Shown: in pieces, positions 1 through 11,625 of the stretch
Numbering within the stretch: the stretch's first letter is position 1
Layout of the letters: each line of letters begins with the position of its first letter
Source: Tretioscincus oriximinensis
Lineage: Eukaryota; Chordata; Lepidosauria; Squamata; Gymnophthalmidae
Direction of reading: 5' to 3'
Assembly: GCA_022410635.1 (NCBI GenBank)
Contig: JAJVDF010000358.1
Location: 1-64,000 of the forward strand
Length of the DNA: 64,000 nucleotides
The notes under the pieces: generated by a model
Told to the model about the DNA's origin: nothing
The model's input: the letters and a program-made list of their open reading frames with translations, nothing else
Database searches by the model: none
Program-made: the position numbers and the translations under genes

Positions 1-112
1 TTTAATGTTGTGAAGGTCATGACGACCTGAATTTTTAACTTTTGTAAGCCGCTCTGGACACCTTCGGGGGGAAGGGCGGGGTAAAAATCTTTAAATAAAT
101 AAATAAATAAAG
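1..112 (+). repeat. 3' tail of a SINE/LINE with (AAAT)n end
   Basis: The window opens inside the 3' end of an interspersed repeat. The phrase aagccgctctgg followed by a G-rich gggaagggcggggt block and an AAATAAATAAAT run matches the 3' ends of the repeats at 41310-41590 and 53555-53815. It reads in the + direction. Its 5' part lies outside the window, so SINE versus partner LINE cannot be decided. Confidence 0.7.
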
Positions 113-846
113 ATGCCTCCCAGATTCCTTAGGAAGTCATTTCTGTTATTTATGCCAAGAAAATGGCGTATTTATGCCCATGGAGATGTCTAGGCAGTAA
201 ATCAAGTACCCAAATTCTGGGGAGCATCAAGGAAAAGTTAGACTGTCTGGGATGGTGTTAGGAATGGATACAGTGTGGTGATAGCATTTAATCTGCCTCC
301 ATTGCTGCTCTAGTGTCCTGACACATGCCAGTTATAGACAGAAGGGTTCACCATACTTTTCTGGCACTTCAACAGAAAAGGCCTGATACCCAATCTGTTC
401 TTGAAAAGGCCTGATCAGACATTTTCAGTTTTTTCAGATGGATGTATGATGTTACTAAACATCTCTGCAAGTGGTCAGTTTAAACACTGACTCAGAAGAC
501 CTAGGATCAGGAGAAACCATGGAATATTACATGATTTCCTGGATAACTCAAGAATATGTATCTTTCCTTCAATGGAATTCTTCAAATTCAGGCTGGACAG
601 CCATCTGATTAGATGTATCAATGAATCCTGAATTAATCAGAAGGTTGGACCTAAGGAATCTGGGAGGTATCTTGTGGTTCTATAAATCTATGGAAATATT
701 GGAGTAATAATAATGAATCACAGCCCTAAAAGTAGTCCAAGAATATTAGTGAAAGCACCATATTGAAGAAATGGCAAAGATGATAGTTAACATACTAGAA
801 TCATGACTATACAATCAAACTAAGAACTGTTGGTATCAGCCATAGA
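113..846 (+). other. Non-coding stretch with a decayed CR1 3' end
   Basis: No gene is visible. Around 560-705 the words for a CR1-type LINE 3' end can be read on the + strand: a 'ttcaaattcaggctggacag' stretch, then 'gaatcctgaatt', then a closing 'ggttctataaatctatg' in place of the usual TGATTCTA tail. It is strongly diverged. The remainder is AT-rich sequence with nothing recognisable. Confidence 0.55.
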
Positions 847-1203
847 TAGAATGACCAGATTCTCTGAGGCCCAAACTTGGATAATTAATATTCATGATCA
901 TTTGCATATTCATGAATATGCACCAATATGCACACCCAGCCCCCAGAATCCCTGTGGCACATGAGAAATTTGCAAAGTATGTGAGAAATTTTCGACATCA
1001 CTTTATGGGGGGGAGGGTGCCTTCAGAAGCTGGCCGCAGTTGCCAGTGCCTCCTAGTGGTGGTGCAGTGATTTTTTTAAAAAATATATTCCAAAACTTAA
1101 TTTCTTTTCCCCAGCAAAAAGGGAAATTCCCCCCTCCAGAGAGGGCAGGGTAGACACCCCCAAATCAGGATTCCCCCCCAAAGGGGGCCATCTAGTCACT
1201 CTA
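847..1203. mobile_element. Long copy of the TAG[A/G]CTGACCAGAT palindromic MITE
   Basis: The ends are inverted: the left starts TAGAATGACCAGAT and the right, read in reverse, starts TAGAGTGACTAGATGGCCCC. These match the ends of the elements at 5272-5462 and 48069-48252. The flanks share ccataga on both sides, fitting an 8-base target duplication with one mismatch, as hAT elements make. At 357 bases it is about twice as long as the other two copies and holds extra interior sequence. No transposase is present. Confidence 0.6.
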
Positions 1204-2355
1204 CCATAGAGAATTCAATTATTCTTACAGTTATAATCAGATGAAAGGCTTAAAATAGGAAGAAAACCAGAAAAACACAGAAAAAGGCAGAATTTGAAGT
1301 CCTTTTGTATACAGAGAATGAGCACGTTATTGCTAAAATATACAAACTTATAACGCCATTTGGAATGGAATAGAATTGTTAAAAGGTTATATAACATGGA
1401 TGCTAAATTTTAGTTATATGGATTTAACTAGTGGGATTGAAATTGTATTGCAATCTGAAAAAAATAATGCTGAAGTTCTGTTGATATGTGACATCAGATA
1501 AATTAGCTAAAATGCACAAAGGTGTTTCTAATAACTGTTAGAAATGTGAAAAATATTAAAGATGCTTATTTAGAATAAACACTATCTTTTGCCAAATAGC
1601 CTTGGGAAATTATAGCTGTATTCATAACATGCAATTATATACTTAACAATAATTATGGTTGATGTGGAAAAGAGTGATTAGAGACTTTTCTCTCACAAAA
1701 TATTAGGACTTGCAATGATGTAATGGCCCTGATTAATAGTAAGTTAAGGCCAAAATACTATTTTGTACAATTGGTGATTAAGTTGTAGAATTAATTATCA
1801 AGGATAATCTGATTGGACAAATGGCCTCTGGCCAGGATAGTTTTGATTGTCAAACAAAGCAAATGAATGAAAAACAAGACTATGGAGCAGGTTGGGCCTT
1901 TCATTTGATCCAGCACAGCAGTTCTTTTTATCTGGGACACATTGAAATTGAACTTTTATAATAATCCCATTAACACTGAAACTCTTTCTCAAGGGAAAAT
2001 TCAAAATGAAAATCTGATTTGCAATCTGCAGTTTAATCTTTTTTTAATTAAGTCACTGTTTGGGGATGCTAATTAATTGTTGATGTTTACTCTGTTCATT
2101 AGTATGCCAGGAGCTGCTAATAACATACAATGAAAATTATTACAAAAACAATGAATTCTGACAATAAACTGAAAGAGCTTAATTATATCATCAATGAGAT
2201 GAAATAACTAATATCCAGAAGTAACCACGTTAAATTCTTTTATAGAAACCATGGACATAAATAACAAGAATCATTGATAGATGAAAATGGGATTGATGTA
2301 TATACACATTCAAATACATTTTGAGATTAAGCTGTACGTACACATGGTTTTTTCA
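1204..2355. other. AT-rich non-coding stretch
   Basis: No gene, RNA gene or recognisable repeat is visible. Open frames here are short and lack splice signals or family resemblance. This is probably intronic. Confidence 0.5.
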
Positions 2356-2765
2356 TGCTATAAGAGCATGGTTATGGAGGATTTGCTTCACATAATTGTG
2401 GGGTTCCAGTAGTGGTAGCATTAGGAGAGGCTGTTATACTTTTTCTTGCTAATACTTTTATGCAGCTTTTGCAACACAATGTTCTGACCTTGTGCCATGA
2501 TGGTGCCATATGGACATCACCTGTGAGATCTTCCAAGCGTTCTGAGATCTCAAGCCCTTCAGTGAGAGTAGAGACTACAAGGGTGATCAGTCATTTTTTT
2601 CTAGTCAAATCTACACTAGAAAATGCAGTGATGGAATGAAAAAAGCCTTAACTTTCAGACTCTCACAACTCAGATGAGTTTAAAAATGAGGGTCTTTTTC
2701 CTTGAATTCCCTATCTGGTAACAAAGGGAGACACCAGCCAATGATGGAAGGGAAATAGAATAGCC
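2356..2765 (+). repeat. Unnamed interspersed repeat, family X, copy 1
   Basis: The stretch shares ordered landmarks with 52225-52640 in the same orientation. The landmarks are a start with gatttg..tcacata..tg.ggg, then cagtagtggtagcatt, and at the far end 'gtctttttcc' followed by 'ggtaacaaagggag' and 'cagccaatgatgg'. The two copies are quite diverged. I do not recognise the family. A small open frame inside (2412-2639) looks incidental. Confidence 0.55.
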
Positions 2766-3902
2766 AATTGCACGCTAAGATTTACAGCAGGGTTGCCTGG
2801 GAAAGATAAATACATAGAGAAGAAAGGTTAACATTTTTGTACTTATGGATTGCCAATAATGACAACATAAATCCTTTATATCATATAAATAAAAAAAATA
2901 GTGCTGCTAAAAGACAGCTATTTGCATGCACCCTAAATAAAGCAGATGCTGCTAATTATTAGGACTTTGAAGTGACCATTGAAGGTGTCTTACCCTTCTT
3001 ATGCTGCCTTCCCTTTCAATTAATGAGAAGCTCTTTGGAAATTTTTCAGATAATAGGAGAAATCTGCAGGATCATATGGGTAGAAAACAGTTGGTATAAT
3101 CTGTGATTTGTATACTGAAAAATAAAAACAAATGTCATTTATTCAGGGGATCCCTGCTGGGGTTAAGAGGGCCCCAGCTTGCGCAATGACCATCAGTTTC
3201 CTCTGGACATTCTCAAGCATTTCCATGCATCAATTTCGTAGTTTCTTCAAAAGTAGAGTTGAGTTCAAAACTTATAAATTCCTTTTTCTTTTTGTGGAGT
3301 GTATCAAACTGACTTTGAAAATTCCCAATTTATGAATTGACATTCTTTGGCTCTTTCTGCACTGGTCTTGTTTTGAATTACATTCCAGAATAGGACCTGA
3401 CATCTCTATATGATGGTACAGACTGAGTCGGACATGGCTGGTTCCTGCCAGGTAACAGTGGCGTATGGATATCAGATCCCAATTCTAGGATATAATGCAG
3501 AATAAAAGCTGCTGCAGAAAGTGCCTTAAGGCAAGGAATTTGCCTTCTGCATGATGGGGAGAATCTCTGGTATCCTACTTAAACCAGAATAGTTGTATGG
3601 AAAGACTTAGCATCCTTGGTGGTGTGATATATGAACCACTTGGGAATTTGCTGTTCCATGCATCAAATGGGAGGCTGTAACTGCTCTTGCATGAAATACT
3701 TGAATGAACATAAAGGATCTTTTAAATCATCAAAATAAAACATATTTCTTTTAAAACAAAATTCCCACGTGTACTATTTTTCCTGAAATGAACATGTTCC
3801 TCTTTATTGCTCCATTCAGTTAGAAGATAAAACCAGATGTTTTTAAAAGCATTATGCAGCTTCTTAACACTTTGCTTCTTAAGCCCTTTTTGTACAGGCC
3901 CT
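2766..3902. other. Non-coding stretch, nothing recognised
   Basis: AT-rich sequence without a supported gene or repeat. Small open frames occur but none resembles a known family or has flanking splice signals. Confidence 0.5.
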
Positions 3903-4020
3903 TTTTGTATTTATTTTATTTATTTATTTATTTACATTTATTTACAGCTGTATACTTGAAGGTCTCAGGATGGTTCACAATAAAAACTAAATTAACATAT
4001 TGAAGCAGCAATATCTGAGA
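3903..4020 (-). repeat. L2-type LINE 3' end
   Basis: A (TTTA)n run is followed by 'cttgaaggtctcaggatgg' and 'ttcacaataaaaactaaatt'. This is the reverse of the L2-type 3' end seen more completely at 8785-9075 and 45725-45960, so the element lies on the - strand and only its 3' untranslated end is left. Confidence 0.65.
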
Positions 4021-4257
4021 GTAGAGAAGGGGTCTTAATGGCAGACTTTAGGACATAGATATTTGGGCCCTTAGGTGTTTAGGCCTCATAAGTTAAAGTT
4101 AACTTATGTTGATTTCAGGAGTGAATTGGCAGTCTGTACAAGTTCCCTTACGGCCTGCATGAGATTCATTAATAATTTGTTCATCATCTTAGCCATTCCG
4201 TCCAAATGTCAGTAACCTATTTTGCAGAATTGGTTCATTTTCCTGAACATTTCTTCT

Positions 4258-4345
4258 ATTAGAATATATAGGTATATAGTATATAGGTATAGAGTATATA
4301 GTAGAGTATATAGAGCAGATAGGCAGAGAGTATATTATGATACTT
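4258..4345. repeat. Degenerate TATAGG/TATAGAG tandem repeat
   Basis: Units of the type 'atatagtatataggtatag' recur for about 85 bases with small changes, ending in 'cagataggcagagagtatat'. This is an imperfect, aging microsatellite. Confidence 0.75.
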
Positions 4346-5271
4346 TCACATGGCTTATATTTTTTGCTTTGTCAAGGAATATTATTTTTATGCAAACACT
4401 TATTGCATATAAGAATTGTCCAGGAGTAAGTATAAGGGAGCTTGTATTAGTTAACTTTTTTCCCCTCCAAAATAAAAGCTAACTGCAAGTTTGTTAGATC
4501 GTACATAAATTTCCCATAATAGGATTTATGTATCTGGCCTTTCCTTCCATACTCATTCTTCAACCAACATAGATAAAAATGCCATTCCTGAGTTCCCTGT
4601 ATACTAGCCAGCATAGTAAATGGCTTTACTTCTGCCTAGGGACATTTAGCCAAAAGGGATAAATCCAATAAAGGATATAAACTTAAACCCTGGAAATCAT
4701 AAACTTTAAATTCATGGCATTTGTGATGTTCCATTAATGGGTAAATATATATGGGTATATATATCTCCCGAGTGATACTAACTGAAACTTAAGACTTGAA
4801 AGTTTTCTTTACTTGACAGTGATACTTTTGAGACTTTCTTTACTCCTCTGGTATGTAAATTCCCTTTTGCTGAGTGCCAGAAAATTGTTTTTTTTTCCAT
4901 TAGTACAATAAACAATAGGATTTCTATGTGTATTTCTCTTGGTATTTTATATTTTCATATTTTCTGTCTTGTATAGTGTAGCCTGTAACAATTGTCTGAA
5001 ATATTTTATTACAAATTCTGTTGATAGGCTTCAACAGGAAGCCTTCAGCTGAGGCTTACCTTCTTTGGACTATTTATTAAAGTCCATAGCCTGTCCAGCC
5101 TACTTTCTATGGACTGTTTAAAGAAAGTCTATAACTTATCCAATGACTTGGAAAAGCCATGCAGCAATGGGAACGTGGTGATTTAAGCATTCTATCCGGA
5201 CGTGAATCCCCCTAGCCTTACACAGTGACGCTGACCAAGCACAAGGAGTGGGTGAGATATCTGCGGTCAGA
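4346..5271. other. Non-coding stretch, nothing recognised
   Basis: AT-rich sequence. Around 5030-5130 there is a local repeat of gcttcaacagg/gaagccttcagctgaggctt and taaagtccata/agaaagtctata words, but no named element. No gene is visible. Confidence 0.45.
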
Positions 5272-5462
5272 TAGACTGACCAGATGACCCCTTTTGGGGT
5301 GGGTTGGTTGAAAACCCGTTTTTAGTGTGGCTCCCAGTTTTTTCTGAGGAAAATGTTTTCAAATTTTTAAAAAAATGATTTTTCCCCCTCAGAAAAAAAC
5401 GGGAGGCACCCCAAAAATGGGTTTTCAACACACACACCCAAAGGGGTCATCTGGTCAGCCTA
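5272..5462. mobile_element. Palindromic hAT-like MITE, 191 bp
   Basis: The left end TAGACTGACCAGATGACCCC is mirrored by the right end (reverse complement TAGGCTGACCAGATGACCCC). The inverted match continues inward through ttttggggtg, the 'aaaacccg' block and the 'ttttttctgaggaaaa' block, so nearly the whole element folds into one hairpin. Flanks share ggtcaga on both sides, fitting an 8-base duplication with one mismatch. hAT transposases make 8-base duplications. No coding capacity remains. The closest relative is at 48069-48252. Confidence 0.85.
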
Positions 5463-5849
5463 GGTCAGACAAAAAACTTAGGTTTTTGCATCTGCACTGT
5501 TCTGCAACCTTGGAGAACCACACACTTACTAGCCAGTGATCTGCATTATCAGTAATCTGTCAGTTTACCAGTTTAGGACTATCTAAAGTGTGCCAAAGGC
5601 AAGCGTCCATTTTGGCAGAGCACTAACGTATGTTACTGAAATGAATTCCCTTGGAACTCTGAAGGAACTTCCCCCCCTATGGTTTGCCTCACTATTTTAA
5701 AATACGCTTGTCATCCCTATGTATCTTAAAACTTTCATGCCATTCTGACACATTGCTTGGTAATCTCATCACATGATGAGCCTATAAATTGTTGTTGCAC
5801 TTGCCTTACTGCATTCTGCTCGAGTCTTCCTACAATTCCAAAGCATTTC

Positions 5850-6205
5850 CTGCGGGCCAAGAGCTAATTAACTTTTATATGTCACTCCGAAGTCTCACGA
5901 GAGTTGCCAACAAAGGGGTCAGTAGCACTTTGAGACTAACTTGAGAAAAGTGGGTGGTCTAAGCTTTCGTAGACATGTCTCCTTCTTCAGAGTTGCCAAG
6001 TTCACATTGCTGAATGTTCCCACGAAGCTTCCTTTTGAACTTTACAAAATGCCTGCTCTTGAATCTCACAAACTGCAGTGGCTAAAAATGCCCCGAGAAC
6101 AGACTTTTATGCAAGTGGATCATTGTACACGCTTGACCTCGAGGAGCGGATTAAAGGTGATGTTGCTACCAATTCTTTAGAAACCATGCATGGGGTATGG
6201 TCCGA
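5850..6205 (+). repeat. Unnamed interspersed repeat, family Y, copy 1 (interrupted)
   Basis: Landmarks shared with 32330-32575 include cttttatatgtcact, 'aagttcacattgctgaatgt', 'cccacgaagctt', a 'ggatca.t.tacacgc' block and 'gatgttgctacca'. Copy 1 is interrupted near 5917-5992 by a stretch reading 'ggggtcagtagcactttg' and 'aagctttcgtagacatgtc', one arm of the foldback family seen at 28790-28988. I do not recognise the family Y element itself. Confidence 0.6.
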
Positions 6206-7745
6206 GACTTTGAATGTTTGTTCCTAGTACATATTCCTTTGTTGTAGTGTGGTTAGTGTAAATATCTTTCATATTACTGTAACTTTTTTGTAAACTGTTT
6301 TGGAGAAAATGGCTGCTGCACAATCTCAGGAACAAATATTTGTGCATTTTCCACATATTTTGCACCATCCGAATATTTGAATGTACTCTACAGTGCCACC
6401 ATGGGAACAAGCACCAAGGCAAGTAAGAGTCTGTGTTTGTCCCTTGATTTTGGCTGCAGTCTGACAAGGACAGCAAGAGGCAATTGTGGAATCTAAACAA
6501 GATACTACATTTTCCTCTCTTGGAGGCAGCTTTTATTGTCTTTGGGATCTTCTAAGTGGTGGTTTGATCCTTACTGTCATTTGGGTTTTCAGCCAATGTT
6601 TGGACACACTAAACATGATCAAGCTAATTTTTAGTATGCTTCAAAATAGCTAGACTTAAGTGCTACTTGGAATTAAAATTTATAGCCCCAGCTGTATTCA
6701 GTCTTTCATGTGTTAAAATTATTTAGTTCCTTTGTAAGAAAGAGAAATGGATGTGAGGTAGATGCACCAAAATTAATCAGATGCACTACAAAGAAGCTTT
6801 TGCAAGCCGATCTCCTGATTTCAAGACGGCGTGTGTATCAAAAAGTTAACCTGATGGCTCAAATTGAGATAGCGGAAATCCATGCTACAAACCAGCTGTG
6901 TCTAGACAAATCCTTTGATAACCAAAGAGCAAAGATTAGAACAAGGGAAAGTGTTACCAGTTTACTCTTGTCATGAAATGGGATCTTGAAACAGCAAAGA
7001 GCTGTGCATTTTGGAAAATGCACATAGTAAGTCTACATGAGTTTCACTAGAAGCCCCTGTGCCATTGTCAGCTTAAGACATTAAAGATTTATTAACATGT
7101 ATTTCAGTCTCTGACACTCATTAGAATCTCTTGCACTGCATTCTAGTTCAGTTTGATTTTGCTTTTTTTTATTAGTCTTAATCTGTGTATTGATTATTCA
7201 AATGATGTTGAAATTATACTATTTAAATAAACATCAAAAACACTCAAAGTCATTTTTCCACAGGCAGAGATTTTTGCTTTTTCTTCCTCTTTTTTATAAC
7301 TATAGCATTATGTTGTTGAATTTTGGTGAAGTGTTAACATAGTTGGAAAAACTGATAAGGATAGGGTCAAGATGACCAGGACTTGGGGTTGTTGTGTGGA
7401 ACCTTTGATGGTTTACATCAGCAGAGGGAATGACATGGGCCACCAGCAATATGTTTCAACACTGGAACTATAACTTGAATTTCAGAGTCAGCCAGCTGCT
7501 AAAAAGATTGGTTCCCTTGTAGAAATTCAAGGCAGAAAAGACCTGATATAAAATAATATCAGCAGTCCTTCCTGCTGTTTATGACAATTTAAGTGTATGC
7601 TCCAACTGCAAGCATGCTTATTGCTTGGATCCTTTTTGCATTTGCTTGGTGTTTCAGAAGAAGCTGCTTCTGGTTCACTTCATTTGCATGAGATCAGGTC
7701 AATCTTGTCCCGTGGGCTTTCTATCCTAGTTTGGTAGTGATCCTA
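6206..7745. other. Non-coding stretch, nothing recognised
   Basis: No gene or repeat could be supported. An 88-codon open frame at 6710-6976 has charged, Arg/Lys-rich composition, but I see no family resemblance or exon signals. Confidence 0.45.
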
Positions 7746-7749
7746 TCAC

Positions 7750-7985
7750 AGTCCAGTGTAATGGTTAAAGTGTCACATTTTTATCTGGAAGTCTCCTGGT
7801 TCAATTCTGCACTCCTCCACAAAAACCAGCTGGGTGTCCTTGGACTAGTCACAGTTCTTCAGAACTCTCTCAGCCCCACTACTTTATAAGGTTCCTATTG
7901 TAAGAGAAGAATGGAAGGTTATGTAAGCTACTTTGAGTCCCTTTGGGTTGAGAAAAGCTTGATATAAACATTGAAGCTTCTTATT
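7750..7985 (+). mobile_element. tRNA-derived SINE (family 1), old copy
   Basis: The copy has a tRNA-like head (agtgtaatggttaaagtg, then the B-box-like ggttcaattctgcactcc), a body containing 'gtccttggactagtcacag' and 'ctctctcagcccc', and a tail 'actttgagtccctttggg' with 'gatataaa'. It matches the better preserved copy at 13748-14018. RNA polymerase III boxes are degraded and the copy is presumably silent. Confidence 0.8.
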
Positions 7986-8784
7986 TTATATGAAAAGGTC
8001 TGCAAGTGTTTTAACACCATTTGTTCTGGTCTGTTTGCCACTTCTCCACCTGGTTAGCAACAACGAGCATGATGTTTAAAGTTTGCATAGACCTCAAAGA
8101 TAAATCCCAAACTTGTCCCAAATATGGGATTGTGATGTTTTCCCTGATTTCTTATGCAAATATCATCTCTTGAATGACAGCATGGAGTTAGTTCAACCCT
8201 GTCCTTGCACCCCATATACAATGTTAGAATAACAAGGAATGACATGGAAGTGAGAGTGGTATTTGTTCTGTATGGAACCAGAGGAAGCATGTCCATAGCT
8301 GTCAGTGTTAGTTAGGAGCAGGCTGTAGCTGTCCTTGAGATACAAATGGAACTTGCCCAAAACAGACTGCAGTGGATTAGTTAATCTATTCCAAGGTCAG
8401 TGCAGAAAATCCCTTCTTCTTCTGATGGCCAATGGAGTTGAAAATATTGTAGTAGAAGAGACAAAAGTATCCATCTTATATATAGCAGGGGTGGGTGTGG
8501 GAATGTGTTAAATTGAAATGCACGAAATGAACTATAACCTGTGACCAAGACATATTAATATTAATTCCTAAAATTTAGGAATTAATATTTTTAATTTTTT
8601 TTAAAAAAAATTCAGTGCCTGCACAGATTCTCAGTGTTAAATAATATTAAAACCAATAAAAGAAACTGACTGACAGAGGAAGTTAGTAGCACTTGTTTGG
8701 GCTTGAAGTGTATGAAGTACAACCTTCAATTGAAGACTTAGCAAATGAAATTCAGCAACAAAAAAGTCACAATTATTTGTTTTT
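7986..8784. other. Non-coding stretch, nothing recognised
   Basis: No supported gene or repeat. A short AT-rich palindrome, taggaattaatattttta against taatattaattccta, lies near 8550-8600. Confidence 0.45.
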
Positions 8785-9075
8785 GCTTCTTTAATTAATT
8801 AATTAACATTTATACCCCACCTATACCTGAAGGTCTCAATAAAAGCAATAATACAAAATTTCCATTAAAAACAATATAAAAACAGTATCTAAAAGTGAGA
8901 AGAGAATAACATTTCTTCAGCCAAAGGCCAGGTGAAAGCGGTGCGTCTTCAAAGATCTTCTAAAAGAATACAGTGATGATGACAGACGCATCTCGAGGGG
9001 GAGACTATTCCACAGACTGGGGGCAACCATCGAGAAGGCCCTGCTCTGATATTTAAGAAACACATATATCAAAAA
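8785..9075 (-). mobile_element. L2-type LINE 3' end with end of ORF2
   Basis: Read on the - strand, 8917-9060 encodes the C-terminus typical of L2-type LINE ORF2: Ala-Phe-Ser-Met-Val-Ala-Pro-Ser-Leu-Trp-Asn-Ser-Leu-Pro, then Phe-Arg-Arg-Ser-Leu-Lys-Thr, ending in LAFG and a stop. The 3' untranslated region follows leftwards, ending in gaccttcaggtataggtggg and an (AATT)n-like run. It is 5'-truncated just upstream of the conserved WNSLP motif, as is usual for LINE copies. Confidence 0.8.
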
Positions 9076-9448
9076 TATAACTTTTTTTATTAGACTCAAG
9101 CTACAAATATCACAAAATTATGAATATTTCTAGATATGATATTTCTAGATGTTTTTCTTACTGATTTTGACACACCGAGCTCTAAAGGTTCCCCATCACT
9201 GAACTATACTGTAGCCATTTTAACCTTGTAATATGTACTGATTCTCATGCAGATGTAAACACTTGAGTACTCTGATGTCAGGAGCTGTTTTTGATAAGGG
9301 TGAGAAAATGATTTGTCTACAGCTGAACACGGCTAATGAGTGTGTTGTGTGTTGCTCCACAAAGTGTCTGACATGGGTACAAGAACCTTAAAACCTAGCT
9401 TAGACACTACACTTGGATCAGGGTATCCAGATTCCTATACTGTTATAC
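9076..9448. other. Non-coding stretch
   Basis: Nothing recognisable between the L2 fragment and the CR1 copy. The sequence is AT-rich with no supported gene. Confidence 0.45.
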
Positions 9449-9860
9449 ATGAATAAGAACATAAGAACATAAGAAGAGCCATACTGGATCAGGCCACAGC
9501 CCATCGAGTCCAGCATTCTGCGTCACACAGAGGCCCACCAGATGCACCTGGGCAGTCCGAACAGAGGAAAGCAAAATATGCTGCTCCTGTTCATGACTCC
9601 CTGCAAATGGTATTTCAGGAGTCCTGCCTGTGGCTCCATCCCGGAGGCAACTTCCAGACAACTATCTTAGTATCCATTTATACCNTTAGTGTCCATAAAC
9701 CTGTCTAGTCCTGTCTTGAAACTATCCAAGCTGTTAGCTACCACTACCTCTTCAGGAAGTAAATTCCACAGGCCGATGACCCTCTGGGTGAAAAAATACT
9801 TCCCTTTGTCTGTTCTCACTTTTCTACCCAACAGTTTTAAGGAGGGCCCCCTGGTCCTTG
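9449..9860 (-). mobile_element. CR1-type LINE 3' end (left of assembly gap)
   Basis: It starts with the reversed tail 'aagaacataagaacataag' and 'agccatactggatcaggcc', followed by 'cagcattctg' and 'cccaccagatgcacctggg'. On the - strand the ORF2 C-terminus reads YFFTQRVIGLWNLLPEEVV then SLDSFKTGLDRFMD. The sequence is close to 62068-62462. The match breaks off exactly after 'ctggtccttg' at 9860, where unrelated LINE sequence begins. One N sits at 9685. Confidence 0.85.
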
Positions 9861-10077
9861 GCCTAGCCTCCTGGTGCCGCCAGAACAATCTAGAACTGAA
9901 CACACTCAAAACCGTAGAAATGGTGGTAGACTTTAGGAGAAATCCTCTCATCCTACCTTCTCTCACAATACTAGACAACACAGTATCAACAGTAGAGACC
10001 TTCAAATTTCTAGGCTCTATCATATCTCAAGACCTAAAATGGTCACCTAACATCAAAAATGTCATCAAAAAAGCACA
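9861..10077 (+). mobile_element. L2/Rex-type LINE reverse transcriptase fragment
   Basis: The + strand frame reads WCRQNNLELN, then TVEMVVDFRR, then FKFLGSIISQDLKW and IKKA. This is the region just after the catalytic core of an L2/Rex-type LINE reverse transcriptase (established pattern: NNLxLNxxKT-xExxVDFRR...FKFLGxxIxxDLxW). The frame is intact up to the N gap. It is opposite in orientation to the CR1 sequence on both sides, so it is either a nested insertion or a mis-join. The 3' end of what may be the same family is at 27568-28006. Confidence 0.75.
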
Positions 10078-10857
10078 NNNNNNNNNNNNNNNNNNNNNNN
10101 NNNNNNNNNNNNNNNNNNNNNNNNNNNNNNNNNNNNNNNNNNNNNNNNNNNNNNNNNNNNNNNNNNNNNNNNNNNNNNNNNNNNNNNNNNNNNNNNNNNN
10201 NNNNNNNNNNNNNNNNNNNNNNNNNNNNNNNNNNNNNNNNNNNNNNNNNNNNNNNNNNNNNNNNNNNNNNNNNNNNNNNNNNNNNNNNNNNNNNNNNNNN
10301 NNNNNNNNNNNNNNNNNNNNNNNNNNNNNNNNNNNNNNNNNNNNNNNNNNNNNNNNNNNNNNNNNNNNNNNNNNNNNNNNNNNNNNNNNNNNNNNNNNNN
10401 NNNNNNNNNNNNNNNNNNNNNNNNNNNNNNNNNNNNNNNNNNNNNNNNNNNNNNNNNNNNNNNNNNNNNNNNNNNNNNNNNNNNNNNNNNNNNNNNNNNN
10501 NNNNNNNNNNNNNNNNNNNNNNNNNNNNNNNNNNNNNNNNNNNNNNNNNNNNNNNNNNNNNNNNNNNNNNNNNNNNNNNNNNNNNNNNNNNNNNNNNNNN
10601 NNNNNNNNNNNNNNNNNNNNNNNNNNNNNNNNNNNNNNNNNNNNNNNNNNNNNNNNNNNNNNNNNNNNNNNNNNNNNNNNNNNNNNNNNNNNNNNNNNNN
10701 NNNNNNNNNNNNNNNNNNNNNNNNNNNNNNNNNNNNNNNNNNNNNNNNNNNNNNNNNNNNNNNNNNNNNNNNNNNNNNNNNNNNNNNNNNNNNNNNNNNN
10801 NNNNNNNNNNNNNNNNNNNNNNNNNNNNNNNNNNNNNNNNNNNNNNNNNNNNNNNNN
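10078..10857. other. Assembly gap (780 Ns)
   Basis: An uninterrupted run of N. Any open frame read through it is an artefact. The gap lies inside repeats: L2-type on the left and CR1-type on the right. Confidence 0.99.
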
Positions 10858-11115
10858 AAAGATTAAATATTTTGGTTAGAAGTTCGGCAATTTCGCATTT
10901 GAGTTCTTTAAGAATTCTTGGGTGAATGCCGTCTGGCCCTGGGGATTTATAAATGTTCAGCTTATTTAGGCTAGCAAGGACCTCCTCCCTTGTTATCTCT
11001 ATCCCGTTCAATTCCTCTGGTGTTCTTTCTGAGAAAACTAAATCTGTTGTGGGTAAATTCCCTCTGTCTTCTTCAGTGAAAACTGATGCAAAAAATTCAT
11101 TTAACCTCTGGTTGT
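10858..11115 (-). mobile_element. CR1-type LINE ORF2 fragment (right of gap)
   Basis: The - strand reads RLNEFFASVFTEED, then IEITREEVLASLNKLN, then KSPGPDGIHPRILKEL: the N-terminal part of the CR1 reverse transcriptase, including the SPGPDGI-P motif. It aligns with 63592-63850, roughly one change in ten to fifteen bases by eye. Its partner 3' end is at 9449-9860. About 1,130 bases of CR1 should separate them if colinear with the copy at 62062-64000. Resemblance stops near 11115. Confidence 0.85.
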
Positions 11116-11435
11116 TTAGTCTGTAATAATTCTTAATAAACTGACTTCTAGCCAGGGAGAGCCAGTCAAGCCCCTGAGGCCGACTTTCTTTTCTGTCAAC
11201 TATATTATTGGTTGAAACTGTTTCATTACATTGTAGGTGGAGATCCTGTTTTCTGTCAGGGGCCATTTGGATATTTGTAACATCACTGAGGGCCATACTC
11301 TCTTCCCACCCCTGGTCATGCCCTTGCCATTCCCAGGCCCCACCCAGTGTTGGGAGTCTTTGGGCCAGCAATCATGCACTTGGAACTGAAAATATTGAGT
11401 GCTGGGGGAGTCATCGCACATACAAAATTCAGTGA
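11116..11435. other. Non-coding stretch
   Basis: No recognised gene. On the - strand the open frame continues out of the CR1 fragment into this stretch with no LINE-like motif, so the frame is incidental or the LINE part is unusual. Confidence 0.4.
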
Positions 11436-11625
11436 TGCTACTTTCGGGGCGGGATTGGAAGTGATGCTATGGTAGGTGATGTCATTGCCAGCGCCCATGG
11501 CACTCTTTCCGGGCTGGAAGTGACATCACTAAACAGGAGATGTGGTGAAGCAAATTTTCTTGTGCATTGCTGCATGAGAATTCATACAGCGTACATTTTT
11601 AAATAAAGTGTATGCGATTAACGTA
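11436..11625. repeat. Repeat with ETS/CRE-like motif, copy 1
   Basis: Contains ggaagtgatgct at 11458 and GGAAGTGACATCACT at 11516-11530, then 'tgctgcatgagaattcatac' near 11568. The same combination of words recurs at 25400-25570, and in part at 31070-31270. I do not know the family name. It looks like a dispersed element rather than a local promoter. Confidence 0.6.

Noticed and set aside
9689..11371. Long open frames (288-442 codons) on both strands near 10 kb
   Set aside because: They are open only because they run through 780 Ns. The readable ends are LINE reverse transcriptase fragments on different strands.
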